Source: an uncultured Alphaproteobacteria bacterium (GTDB taxonomy: Bacteria > Pseudomonadota > Alphaproteobacteria > RF32 > CAG-239). From it: a stretch of 64,000 bases of DNA. The translations under genes and the position numbers were made by a program. The DNA is taken from contig CAJUKS010000006.1 in assembly GCA_910587405.1 (NCBI GenBank), positions 1 through 64,000 on the forward strand, in the 5' to 3' direction. The number at the start of each line of letters is the position of its first letter. The first letter of the stretch is position 1. Below the pieces are notes generated by a model. It saw nothing but the letters and a program-made list of their open reading frames with translations, did not search any database and was not told the origin of the DNA. This document shows positions 1 through 8,078 of the stretch, piece after piece.

Positions 1-48
1 GGCTGGTTCGTATTTGTCGAATAACCGCCCGAGGAATTCCTCGATTCT

Positions 49-88
49 TAAAAAAAGCACTGTTTCATACGAAACAGTGCTTTTTTTG
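49..88. terminator. Rho-independent terminator, bidirectional
   Basis: A perfect 10-bp stem (GCACTGTTTC / GAAACAGTGC) with a 4-base loop is flanked by an A-run and a T-run, so it can stop transcription from either side. It probably ends whatever gene lies before the window. Confidence 0.8.
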
Positions 89-100
89 ATATAGGAAACA

Positions 101-123
101 AAAAGGCGCCATACGGCGCCTTT
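101..123 (-). terminator. Terminator of the thioesterase gene
   Basis: Stem AAAGGCGCC / GGCGCCTTT with loop ATAC, followed on the minus strand by a T-rich run. It lies 17 bases past the stop codon of the minus-strand thioesterase gene. Confidence 0.8.
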
Positions 124-139
124 AAGGTTAAATGTCCTG

Positions 140-871
140 TTATTTCCAGTGAAGGCGAAGTTTTGCCAGTTCACGGCCGTCGCTGCGGGCATGAATACTG
201 TGCAACGTTGTTAGGTCGTCAATTTGGGTTTGAACTTCTATTTCTTCGCCAAACAGACCTTCTTTTTTAAATGCAATCTCCAGTCCGACGGGTTGATGTG
301 ACAACCGAAAATCTGCCGGAACCGCTTCTGAGGCCCATAGCGGGTAAACGGCATTGTTGACGTGGCGGTTAACGTCGATATCGTCGTAACGAACTTTGAA
401 AACGGTTGTAAAGTCCGCACGCTCAGGTTCGGGAAGACGGGGAAAATCGGTTTCCAGGCTGCGCTCGTCAATCACTTTGTACATGGGCAGATTATCACGC
501 AGAACCACCGGTCGTTTTTTGGCAAAATCGATGAGGACCCATTGACTGGAAGCACGGATAATCGGCGTTCCCTGAGCGTCCCGAATCACAAAGTCACGGA
601 CGGCGCCGAGTTTTTTCTCTACCGCCGGCCATGAAATCACGGTTATTTTTTCGTGCCACGAAGGCATTCTGTCAATGGCAACCTGATAGTTGGAACCGAC
701 CCAGGCGAGGCCGTGTGCCAGGCAGTGTTCAATTCCGACGCCGAGATTAGAAGCGTGAGTGTCGGCGGTGTCCTGAAAGATGTTCATCAGGGTCAACAAG
801 CGTAAGGTGCCGTCACGATTGCATTCATAACTTTTGATATGATAGTCCAGTGAAATTTTATCGACTTGCAT
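140..871 (-). CDS. Acyl-ACP thioesterase family protein
   Basis: Predicted to hydrolyse acyl-ACP or a related acyl thioester in the cytoplasm, releasing free fatty acid. The 243-residue protein has the two-hotdog layout of the FatA/FatB-like bacterial family. The N-terminal half holds the FQDTADTHA-type helix, and the second hotdog carries DVNRHVNN (about residues 166-173), matching the N-x-H-x-x-N active-site pattern. The ATG at 871 is preferred over a TTG nine bases upstream because GGAG sits nine bases before the ATG and directly abuts the TTG. It follows the transglycosylase gene by five bases, so the two are probably cotranscribed. Substrate chain length cannot be read from the sequence. 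Confidence 0.85.
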   Translation of the reverse strand: MQVDKISLDYHIKSYECNRDGTLRLLTLMNIFQDTADTHASNLGVGIEHCLAHGLAWVGSNYQVAIDRMPSWHEKITVISWPAVEKKLGAVRDFVIRDAQGTPIIRASSQWVLIDFAKKRPVVLRDNLPMYKVIDERSLETDFPRLPEPERADFTTVFKVRYDDIDVNRHVNNAVYPLWASEAVPADFRLSHQPVGLEIAFKKEGLFGEEIEVQTQIDDLTTLHSIHARSDGRELAKLRLHWK

Positions 872-876
872 TAAGT

Positions 877-1554
877 TCAACTCCGTAAAGAGAGTTTGAC
901 TTCTTGTTTCTCGCTCTCATCATCGCCCCACAGCAAACGGCTCAGCCAGTTTCTTTTTTGTTTAACCGGTTCCGGAACCGCGGCAGCGGCGTATAGGGTT
1001 GTATAGACGGCATGCCCTTTTTTAGCGGTTTCGAGGGCTGCCAGCAGTTTTTTGTGGTAAACCCGAGCTTTTCTCGGTTTTTTAGAATGGTAATCTGTTG
1101 CCGCTTTCATCCAATCCTGACGGCGGTCATACAAGCGTTTAAGAAAACGGGCGGCATATTCCACGTTGGTTTGCGGATCAAAAGCTTCTTCCAAACTGGC
1201 AAACTCGTGCCCGTGGAATTTCATATTAATTTGCATACAGCCGACGTCAAAGCTTTTAATCCCGCGTTTGCGAAAAGCTTTTGCCGCGGCGACCGCCGCT
1301 TCTTTGGTTTTATAATAATGACCTTTTCCGCGGACGTTGATTGTCCAGGGCCAAGCCATTTTCTGCTGAGTTTTGCTGTTCCATTTACCGGTTTCGACGG
1401 TTGAGATCGAGGTAAGCAGATATTTTTGAATCTGGTACCTTTCTTCCGCTTTGGTGGTTGCGTCCATACAAACAAACGCGTCATCCACAACTACGGTATC
1501 CCGGGCGTTTGCCGGCAGGGGCTGAAACAACATCAGCAATATAAGAAAAAACAT
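877..1554 (-). CDS. Lytic transglycosylase, SLT domain, secreted
   Basis: Predicted periplasmic murein lytic transglycosylase that cleaves the MurNAc-GlcNAc bond to give 1,6-anhydromuropeptides. The start chosen here gives 225 residues beginning with a hydrophobic signal sequence ending in PANA. The catalytic glutamate is probably in STVETGKW, followed by DVGCMQIN, the usual GLMQIN-type motif, and a conserved Y near ATDYHS. The frame stays open upstream to a TTG at 1650, but that start has no ribosome binding site and would bury the signal peptide. The ATG at 1554 itself has only a distant GGAAG, so the exact start is unsure. The C-terminal tail after the SLT fold is basic and unassigned. Confidence 0.8.
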   Translation of the reverse strand: MFFLILLMLFQPLPANARDTVVVDDAFVCMDATTKAEERYQIQKYLLTSISTVETGKWNSKTQQKMAWPWTINVRGKGHYYKTKEAAVAAAKAFRKRGIKSFDVGCMQINMKFHGHEFASLEEAFDPQTNVEYAARFLKRLYDRRQDWMKAATDYHSKKPRKARVYHKKLLAALETAKKGHAVYTTLYAAAAVPEPVKQKRNWLSRLLWGDDESEKQEVKLSLRS

Positions 1555-1740
1555 AAAAAATTTGATACTTCCAACAGTATCCCTCTGTTTCCCCAAACTG
1601 CCACAGACATCCCTCAAACCAGTGGTTGATTTCAATCTGCTTAACGGCAAAATAAATAGAAAAAAGATCGATTTGGGGGCAGGTTATACAATAACGGCCC
1701 ATAGCCATAAAGCATTAAAACAGAGGCACTTATACCATAT

Positions 1741-2625
1741 TTATTTTTTAAAATCCAGCAAAAAATTGCCAAGGTCAATCACGGCTGCACAAATATCAGA
1801 GCTAATGTATTGAAAACCTGCATTTTTTTTATACACAGCCTCGTCTTCGTACAAACTGCGGTTAATCTCTATTTGCAGTGTATAAACGTTTTTGCGCGGC
1901 TGACAGTAATTGAAACTGATGTGCGCGCCGGAATACGGGCAGTCGAGACTGACGTTATACTTTTGTTTCAGCCGTTGCAGCATAAACTCATACATTTCGG
2001 AAGGGCAGCTTTGCTCAAACAACGTGCCGAGGCAGAACTCAATTTGCCGGTTGTCCTGCATGATATTGCAGATTTTCGAAGGCATGGAATGGCAGTCGAG
2101 CACCAGACAGAAACCGAACTTTTTGCTGCAGCGGTCAATCATCTTTTGCAAATGGGCATGATAAGGATTATAGACGTTTTTAATCCGCAGCATGGCCTCT
2201 TCATAATCAAGCAGACCGCCGTATATATTCTGGCGCGAAGCGGTAATGCGGTGAAACAGGCCCAAACCGACCCGGCAGCGCCGATTGCCGACAACCATGT
2301 CGGCGTTGGGATAGTTGTAAAACATCGAAGGGTCAAGTTCAATCGAATCGCGGTTAACGTCGATAAAGGCACGACCGATGTTTAAAGCGACCATCGGAAT
2401 GCCGAGGTTGGAAGCATCCATGAACAATTCGTCAACAAACGGATCTTCGTTGCTGCGCAATTCATTGACATCGACTTCGACATTGTCGAGAAATTCCTGC
2501 GGAAAAACGCGGCCGCTGTGCGGAACCGACAGAACAATCGGATAACGCGGTTCTTTTGTGTTGTGTTCGCTGATGATGTTTAGTTTGGAATAATCAACGT
2601 TAAAATCAATTTTTCGCTCTGTCAT
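1741..2625 (-). CDS. N-formylglutamate amidohydrolase family protein
   Basis: Member of the N-formylglutamate deformylase (HutG/FGase) family, zinc hydrolases that remove formyl groups from N-formyl amino acids. The 294 residues contain VPHSG near residue 34, an EDPFVDELF segment, FIDVNRD and LDCHSMPS, the conserved metal and substrate positions of the family. ATG at 2625 is followed by a good reading frame with no signal peptide. No hut genes lie nearby, so a role in histidine degradation is not supported by context. In Alphaproteobacteria orphan copies are common and their substrate is usually not known. It stands alone between the transglycosylase and tRNA-Val. Confidence 0.8.
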   Translation of the reverse strand: MTERKIDFNVDYSKLNIISEHNTKEPRYPIVLSVPHSGRVFPQEFLDNVEVDVNELRSNEDPFVDELFMDASNLGIPMVALNIGRAFIDVNRDSIELDPSMFYNYPNADMVVGNRRCRVGLGLFHRITASRQNIYGGLLDYEEAMLRIKNVYNPYHAHLQKMIDRCSKKFGFCLVLDCHSMPSKICNIMQDNRQIEFCLGTLFEQSCPSEMYEFMLQRLKQKYNVSLDCPYSGAHISFNYCQPRKNVYTLQIEINRSLYEDEAVYKKNAGFQYISSDICAAVIDLGNFLLDFKK

Positions 2626-2793
2626 GGCTACTCCTGCATCATGTTGGAAAATCTATCGTACTCGTAAAAGATTAACTTTTTGATAACAAAAAGCATTTCA
2701 AAAATTGAACCTGTTCTTAATATAAAATTTATAGTAAGTAAAAAAAAGTCTTGCCAAATTGATCGGGATAGGCTAAATAGATATCCATCACAC

Positions 2794-2869
2794 GGGTGTG
2801 TAGCTCAGCGGTATGAGCACTACGTTGACATCGTAGGGGTCACAAGTTCGATCCTTGTCACACCCACCA
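2794..2869 (+). tRNA. tRNA-Val (GAC)
   Basis: The 76-base sequence folds as a cloverleaf: acceptor GGGTGTG pairs with CACACCC, the anticodon loop TTGACAT reads GAC, the T-loop is GTTCGATCC, and the 3' CCA is encoded. Confidence 0.95.
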
Positions 2870-2875
2870 ATCTTG

Positions 2876-2903
2876 AAAGCAGGTTTTAACCTGCTTTTTT
2901 TTA
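2876..2903 (+). terminator. Terminator after tRNA-Val
   Basis: A ten-base-pair stem (AAAGCAGGTT / AACCTGCTTT) with a two-base loop and a run of T, directly behind the tRNA. Confidence 0.85.
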
Positions 2904-2968
2904 TGATTCGCCGATCGGGCTGCCGATGCGGCGATAAATTTTGCCGCGGCGGCGGGCAGAGATGAAAC

Positions 2969-3006
2969 AAAAAAGCGTTTCCGAAATATTTCGGGAACGC
3001 TTTTTT
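2969..3006. terminator. Bidirectional terminator hairpin
   Basis: Long stem of A6-GCGTT against AACGC-T6 with one mismatch, extended by CCGAAA/TTTCGG. No gene directly upstream uses it, so it may separate the tRNA unit from the recombinase region. Confidence 0.6.
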
Positions 3007-3236
3007 GTATTATGTTGGGTGTCATTTAAGCGTTGTAGTTGGTTACCGAAGAACGGAAAAATCCACCGACAAATCCTAAAAAAGCACCGATCTGCCAATT
3101 TAATTACGGACATATTTTATCATATTATTAAAATTTAGTCTATATATTTTTAACAAAAGTCATACGGACCAAAAATAAATGACGCACATAGATATCCTTA
3201 CATAAGGTTTTGTTATTTTAGAAAAAGCTGATCAAT

Positions 3237-3263
3237 CTGTTAAAAAATAGTCCTCATTAACAG
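3237..3263. promoter_or_regulatory. Dyad upstream of the recombinase gene
   Basis: Perfect 7-bp arms CTGTTAA and TTAACAG separated by 13 bases, ending 15 bases before the recombinase ATG. Small serine recombinase genes often carry their own site or operator here; that role is an inference from position only. Confidence 0.35.
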
Positions 3264-3278
3264 AACTAAGGATTTGCC

Positions 3279-3878
3279 ATGATATATGGATATTTAAGAA
3301 TAAGCACCTGTAAACAGGATTTGGAAAACCAAAAATTTGAGATCAGGGAATTTATAAATAAAAATTCTTTGGAAATCGATCGTTGGGTCGAGGAAACCGT
3401 TTCTACATCAAAGGATTTGGAAAAACGAAAATTGTCAAAGCTGCTGAACAAGCTTAACGATACCGACATCTTGCTCTGTTCGGAATTGAGCCGTCTGGGG
3501 CGGAATTTGCTGCAGGTGATGGCAATTTTGCATCAATGCATGGAAAAGGGGTGTCAGGTATGGACCATCAAAGAGGGGTATAAACTGGGAGACGACATAA
3601 ACTCCAAAGTTTTGGCTTTTGCGTTTTCGCTTTCCAGCGAAATTGAAAAGAACATGATCAAGTCACGGACGATGCAGTGTTTGCAAAGGCTGAAAGCCGA
3701 AGGGAAGGTGCTGGGACGCCCCAAAGGCAGCAAAAACAAAAAAGGCAGCAAGCTGGCGGGAAAGGCGACGCAGATCAAAAAGTTGTTGGACGGCGGCGCC
3801 TCCAAAAGCCATGTTGCCCGCTTGCTGAAAGTCAACGAAAGCACGTTATATCGGTATTTGAACAACTTACCGGTATAA
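3279..3878 (+). CDS. Serine recombinase, resolvase/invertase family
   Basis: Site-specific DNA recombinase of the small serine family, about the usual length at 199 residues. The N-terminal catalytic domain starts YGYLRIST, with Ser9 as the expected nucleophile. The conserved arginines appear in ELSRLGRN and in SEIEKNMIKSRT. The E-helix runs to LGRPKGSKNK, and the C-terminal helix-turn-helix (GASKSHVARLLKVNESTLYRYL) binds DNA. The overall look is closer to the Mpi/Hin-type invertases than to large serine integrases. It is alone, with no transposase or cargo, followed by its own terminator. The candidate invertible element at 58726-58848 makes it a possible inversion enzyme acting at a distance; nothing in the sequence proves this. 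Confidence 0.88.
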   Translation: MIYGYLRISTCKQDLENQKFEIREFINKNSLEIDRWVEETVSTSKDLEKRKLSKLLNKLNDTDILLCSELSRLGRNLLQVMAILHQCMEKGCQVWTIKEGYKLGDDINSKVLAFAFSLSSEIEKNMIKSRTMQCLQRLKAEGKVLGRPKGSKNKKGSKLAGKATQIKKLLDGGASKSHVARLLKVNESTLYRYLNNLPV

Positions 3879-3921
3879 GGCCAAAGACCGCTTTCGGTTG
3901 ATCGGTCGTTCGAAAAGCCGC

Positions 3922-3958
3922 AAAACCGCCTTTTAAAATCAATGAAAGGCGGTTTTTA
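3922..3958 (+). terminator. Terminator after the recombinase
   Basis: Stem AAAACCGCCTTT / AAAGGCGGTTTT with an 11-base loop followed by T. It also works for the convergent membrane-protein gene. Confidence 0.8.
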
Positions 3959-3974
3959 TATTCAAAATTTTATA

Positions 3975-5288
3975 TCACCGGATTTGGCTGACGGTTTCGC
4001 GAAAGAATTTTTTATAAGCTTCATTATTGTCAATCAGAATTTCGGCATTGTTGTCCGTTTCCGAACATATAACCGGGAGGGTAATTTCTTTTTCGAGGAA
4101 TTCGCGGGCAACGCCTTCGTCAAAATTGTCAATTTGTTCTTTTTTGTACTGGCGGATAATTTGTTCGATCACCGCCGGTTTGAGGGCGGAGAATTCGCGC
4201 ATGATGCTTTCGTCCATCACCGTGTTGAGTTTGATGCGGAAAAATTCCCACGCCTGTTCCATTGTCAGATTATAGGGTTTCAGCCGACGATTGATAATCT
4301 CGATTTCCGGACGAAAATATTCATTGTAGACTTTGGGAAAACGCGTCATTTCATAGCCCTGCTTGCGACAGAAACCGGCGTATCCTTCGGTCATTCGGTA
4401 GGTGCTGGCGAGAGCCAGCCCGAGCTTTTCGTCATTTTGCTGCTGCGGACGATGCCAAAACAAAGAGCCGAAACTGAGGAGAAAACCGATCGCGATAACC
4501 GCAGCTTCGCCCCAGTGCCAGCCGTTTTGCAATTGCAGTTTGGTGTTTTTTTTGCGATTATGAAAATTAATGCGTTTTTGAAGGGTAATCAGCAGATACA
4601 GGCCGGTCAGCCAGACGGTGGTAAGGGCAAACCATACGGCATAAAGATACGGTAATCGGGCGCTGCCGTAATAAAAGGCCGCACACAGTCCGGTCTGAAT
4701 AAACAGACATGCCGTATATGCGACGGCCAGTTGCGTGAAATGCCGTCCTTCGGTTTTGCTGCGTTGCAGGTTAAGGCGGACGGTCTGCAGCAGCGGATAA
4801 ATATAAAAGATTCCCAGCAGCCACCCCCGGACGACCGGAGAAATTTGGTTGTCGCGGGTATCGCGCCGAACCGCCTGCCAGTTTTTGTACATCCAATAAA
4901 TCTGATACAGGCCGCCGCTGACCACACTGCTGATCAGCAGACGCTTGACCGGCACCGGATAAAAAATAACCGGGCGGCTGTAATTGACGTCTTGGTTACG
5001 TTCAATAAAACGACGGATGTGGCGGAGACGGATCCGGTCGGCTGAAAAAGCGTTGACGATCCTGGTTCCGAGCATCACGAGCGGTATAACCCAAAGACTG
5101 CGAACGGCAGCATAACTGGCAGTCATCAGAATAAGACTGCCGAAAAAATACAGCAGAAAATATCCCGGCATGGCGGCATAGAGATAGTAAAACGAGTTGA
5201 AGACAAAAGCGTACAAATTAAACCGCCCGGGATGAGGGGTGTTTTTTAACTGTTCCTGATATTTTTCCAGTCTGGTTTCCGTTCGCAT
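3975..5288 (-). CDS. Multi-pass membrane protein, unknown function
   Basis: I do not recognise a characterised family. The 437 residues show an N-terminal membrane half with about six to eight hydrophobic segments (from residue 22 to about 275). This includes GGLYQIYWMYKNWQ, a motif seen in uncharacterised bacterial membrane proteins. A soluble C-terminal half follows, rich in charged helices (about 280-437). That half has aromatic and glutamate-rich stretches but no catalytic signature I can name. The ATG at 5288 is near an AAGGAG-like sequence (GAAAGGAG complement around 5295-5300 on the minus strand gives a CTCCTTTC site). It is monocistronic and divergent from the next gene. Confidence 0.6.
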   Translation of the reverse strand: MRTETRLEKYQEQLKNTPHPGRFNLYAFVFNSFYYLYAAMPGYFLLYFFGSLILMTASYAAVRSLWVIPLVMLGTRIVNAFSADRIRLRHIRRFIERNQDVNYSRPVIFYPVPVKRLLISSVVSGGLYQIYWMYKNWQAVRRDTRDNQISPVVRGWLLGIFYIYPLLQTVRLNLQRSKTEGRHFTQLAVAYTACLFIQTGLCAAFYYGSARLPYLYAVWFALTTVWLTGLYLLITLQKRINFHNRKKNTKLQLQNGWHWGEAAVIAIGFLLSFGSLFWHRPQQQNDEKLGLALASTYRMTEGYAGFCRKQGYEMTRFPKVYNEYFRPEIEIINRRLKPYNLTMEQAWEFFRIKLNTVMDESIMREFSALKPAVIEQIIRQYKKEQIDNFDEGVAREFLEKEITLPVICSETDNNAEILIDNNEAYKKFFRETVSQIR

Positions 5289-5439
5289 CGCATACCTCTT
5301 TTGAGAAAGGAGCCGTACGCCTTACGTTATCGTTTTTTCCCCGCAAGGTCAAGCGGATAAGTTTGGCGTTGCCGAAAAATTGTTGCATAATATCCGCTTT
5401 GCCTATAACTTTGAAAAAACGAAAGCGGGAGACTGAACG

Positions 5440-6822
5440 GTGCGGAATCTGAAATATGTTTTGTTTGCGGCGGTATTTGCCGGGGGCTTCGCCAGCTTGT
5501 CGCTGGAGTTGGCGGTAATGCGCCAGTTGAGCGGTTTTGTCGGTTCTACCGCGGTAACGGCCTCAATTATCATCGGCATTATATTGGCGTTTATGTCACT
5601 CGGTTATTATCGCGGTTCGGTGGTTCCGATTCGCCGCAATCGGATTCGCCGGGTGCTGGCGGTTGATTTTGTCATCATTGCGGTGATGACGGTGTTGGCC
5701 TCTTCTTACCTGTTGATTGACCTTTATTTTGTAGCCATGAATGCGGTTGGTGTACGCTCCAACATTGTGCAGACGTTTGTTTATTCGCTGCTGCTGTTGT
5801 CGGCGGCACCTTATTTGTTTGGAAAAATCACCGCGGTTTTGAGTCGTTATCTTAATCGTTTTGATCGTAACAATACCGGTCAAATCATGGCGGTCGATAC
5901 GGTGGGTTCGGTGCTGGGATCGATTTTGACAACGTTGCTGATTATGCCGTTTATCGGGGTTAACCATACCGTTATGCTGATAACCGCGGTAACGCTTCTG
6001 ACGGCATGGATGCTGGGCTGGCGCAATTATACGGTTGCCGGGTTGATCATGCTGGCGGCGGTGTTGCTGAACCGGGACGGCCTGTTGGCGGAATTGTATC
6101 ATATTGTCGAAAACAATGCGGTGACGACGGTATCGGTGGAGGAAGCCGACGGCGGCCGTTCCAAAATTATGATGATGAACGGCGGCGGCGCTTCCAAAGT
6201 TTCGGATGATCCGGCGCTGCGTTTTGATTATGTTCGTTTTGTCGAGGACAACTTTATCGCGCCTTTGCCGGCTGACGGCCGGCCCAAGAATATCCTGATT
6301 GTCGGCGCCGGCGGTTTTACGATGGGACTCAAGGATCGGCATAACCGTTATGTTTATGTGGACGTCGACGCTTCGTTGCAGCGAATTTCCGAGCAATATT
6401 TTTTATCGGAAAAACTCGGACCCAACAAAAGCTTTGTGGTTCAGGATGCCAACCAGTTTCTGAAAGAAAGCGCGGAATTGTACGATCTGATTGTTCTCGA
6501 CACTTATTCGAGCCGTCATATTATTCCGCTTGATTTGGTAACTGCCGAGTATTTTGCGCGGGTACGGCGGCGGGTGGCGCCCGGCGGTATGGTGGTGATG
6601 AATATTGTCAGTTCGCCGTCGTTTTCTTCGGCGCTGGCACAAAAACTGGATAATACGATTCGGCTGGTTTTTCCGTCCCGCCTGCAACGTCAGGTGATCG
6701 GCAATTATGACGCCTGGTGCCGCGCGGACTGTCCCGACCGCAATCTGATGTATGTGTGGTATAATCTGCCTGAGAATCGGGATATTTATACGATAAACAA
6801 AAATTCCGCCTTTTATGATTAA
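5440..6822 (+). CDS. Membrane-bound spermidine-synthase-like protein
   Basis: A fusion of a six- or seven-segment membrane domain (residues 1-215) with a spermidine synthase-like Rossmann domain (about 225-440). The soluble part carries NILIVGAGGFTMGL, equivalent to the SAM/dcSAM-binding glycine loop, then YVDVDASL, VVQDANQFL and DLIVLDTYS, the positions expected for this fold. True spermidine synthases have a DAE/D pair; here the equivalent is DVDAS, so polyamine synthesis is not assured. The start is GTG at 5440 with a GGGAGA ribosome site. Similar fused proteins are widespread, and their substrate is mostly unknown. MarC follows 69 bases later. Confidence 0.75.
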   Translation: MRNLKYVLFAAVFAGGFASLSLELAVMRQLSGFVGSTAVTASIIIGIILAFMSLGYYRGSVVPIRRNRIRRVLAVDFVIIAVMTVLASSYLLIDLYFVAMNAVGVRSNIVQTFVYSLLLLSAAPYLFGKITAVLSRYLNRFDRNNTGQIMAVDTVGSVLGSILTTLLIMPFIGVNHTVMLITAVTLLTAWMLGWRNYTVAGLIMLAAVLLNRDGLLAELYHIVENNAVTTVSVEEADGGRSKIMMMNGGGASKVSDDPALRFDYVRFVEDNFIAPLPADGRPKNILIVGAGGFTMGLKDRHNRYVYVDVDASLQRISEQYFLSEKLGPNKSFVVQDANQFLKESAELYDLIVLDTYSSRHIIPLDLVTAEYFARVRRRVAPGGMVVMNIVSSPSFSSALAQKLDNTIRLVFPSRLQRQVIGNYDAWCRADCPDRNLMYVWYNLPENRDIYTINKNSAFYD

Positions 6823-6891
6823 AATTTGTTGACTGCATTTGCAAAAGTGTTAAGACAAGTGCGGTTTTTAATTTTTTTCAAAGAGGTACAG

Positions 6892-7500
6892 ATGTTTTCC
6901 GAATTCAGCATGCGCCAGTTTATCAGTGCTTTTGTGGTTTTGTTTGCCGTGATTGACATTCTCGGGTCGGTTCCGATCATTCTTAAGCTGAAGAAGCGCG
7001 GAAAGAAGATCAATGCCGACAAGATTACCTTGTGGTCTTTTCTGATGTTTATCGGTTTCTTTTATATCGGTGAGTTCTTTCTGGATTTGTTCAAACTTGA
7101 CATGTCGTCGTTTGCGATTGCCGGTTCGCTGATTATCTTTATTATGGCGTTGGAAATGATTCTTGATATCGAGATTTTTCGCGAAGGGCCGGATACGCCC
7201 AAAGATTCGCTGTTTGTGCCGTTGGTGTTTCCGCTGATTGCCGGTGCCGGCGCTTTGACCACGCTGCTGACAATTCGCGCCCAATTTGCCAACATTAACG
7301 TTTTGCTGGCCATTGTGGCTAACATGCTGGTGGTTTACGTGGTGATTCGTCTCGCCAAGCTGATTGAGAAAAAGCTCGGTCCCAGTTTTATTTATATGCT
7401 GCAAAAGTTTTTCGGGATCATTTTGTTGGCGATTTCGGTCAAGCTGTTTATCACCAACATTACGGTTTTGATTGAGCAGATTTCCAACCATGTTTCCTAA
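6892..7500 (+). CDS. MarC family inner-membrane protein
   Basis: A 202-residue protein with six predicted membrane helices. The pattern is typical of MarC/YchE: an N-terminal FVVLFAVIDILGSVPI segment, PLVFPLIAGAGALTT in the middle, and LGPSFIYMLQKFFGIILLAISV at the end. The ATG at 6892 is chosen because AGAGG lies seven bases upstream; an upstream TTG in frame at 6826 has no such site. The MarC family was once linked to multidrug resistance, but that link was not upheld and its role is unknown. A promoter-like TTGACT occurs near 6829. A strong terminator follows the gene. Confidence 0.88.
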   Translation: MFSEFSMRQFISAFVVLFAVIDILGSVPIILKLKKRGKKINADKITLWSFLMFIGFFYIGEFFLDLFKLDMSSFAIAGSLIIFIMALEMILDIEIFREGPDTPKDSLFVPLVFPLIAGAGALTTLLTIRAQFANINVLLAIVANMLVVYVVIRLAKLIEKKLGPSFIYMLQKFFGIILLAISVKLFITNITVLIEQISNHVS

Positions 7501-7517
7501 ACCGCAATCGCTTTTCG

Positions 7518-7542
7518 AAAACCCGGCTTTGAGCCGGGTTTT
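7518..7542 (+). terminator. Terminator after marC
   Basis: Stem AAAACCCGGCT / AGCCGGGTTTT with a short loop and trailing T residues. Confidence 0.85.
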
Positions 7543-7625
7543 CTGTTTAATATATAAACAAGTCTTGATATTTGGCGGATTAAAACTTAAATTTAATACA
7601 GATAAAACAAAAAAGGCGTTGATCA

Positions 7626-8078
7626 ATGCAGGACAATTTACCGGAGCTGCGCGACATTCACCTGCCGCTCACCGAAATATCGTTTTTTCCGCTGGCCTGG
7701 GGCTGGTGGATGATGTTGGCCGTGCTGGCAGCGCTGGTTGTTGCCGTTTGGCTGATAAGGGTGGCATTGCGCAAGAGCAAAAAGCGCTATGCGCTCAGGC
7801 TGTTGGAAAACGCCCGCCGTCCCGATCCGGCATCGGCGGTTAAGATGTCGCAGATTTTGCGTCGGATCTGCGTTTATAAATACAAGTCGGCGGCCGCCTT
7901 GTTCGGCATTGACTGGATTGAGTTCTTAAATCGGCATTCCAAAGTGAAAATTTCCGGCAAGGCGGCACGGCTTTTGCTGGATGCTCCTTATATGAACGCG
8001 GCTTCAAAGACCTATGACAGCAGCGATGTAGCCGACCTTTATCGTTTTTGTCGCAGCTGGATTGGAGAAAACTTATGA
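7626..8078 (+). CDS. DUF4381 protein, Bat operon
   Basis: A 150-residue single-pass membrane protein with the DUF4381 layout: short N-terminal LRDIHLP segment, one hydrophobic helix (about residues 26-46), a basic stretch, then a small helical cytoplasmic domain ending in DVADLYRFCRSWI. In this gene family the protein sits between DUF58 and BatA genes and is thought to be part of a membrane vWA complex. Here it is the first gene of the operon, and neither MoxR ATPase nor DUF58 precedes it. Its stop overlaps the next start (ATGA), so the operon is tightly coupled. Confidence 0.8.
   Translation: MQDNLPELRDIHLPLTEISFFPLAWGWWMMLAVLAALVVAVWLIRVALRKSKKRYALRLLENARRPDPASAVKMSQILRRICVYKYKSAAALFGIDWIEFLNRHSKVKISGKAARLLLDAPYMNAASKTYDSSDVADLYRFCRSWIGENL

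Larger units (their letters stand above)
1..139. other. Window edge, no complete gene
   Basis: No complete gene is visible. One forward frame reads only eight codons to a TAA at 22-24, which could be the tail of a gene outside the window but cannot be recognised. A 14-bp perfect palindrome (CGAGGAATTCCTCG, near 30-44) precedes two hairpin terminators described separately. Confidence 0.3.
2904..3278. other. Noncoding region before the serine recombinase
   Basis: About 375 bases with no convincing gene. It contains a bidirectional hairpin at 2969-3006 (AAAAAAGCGTT...AACGCTTTTTT), a near-palindrome CCTTACATAAGG at 3196-3207, and a dyad CTGTTAA/TTAACAG (3237-3243 and 3257-3263) just before the recombinase start. 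The dyad could be a res-type site or an operator. Confidence 0.4.
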
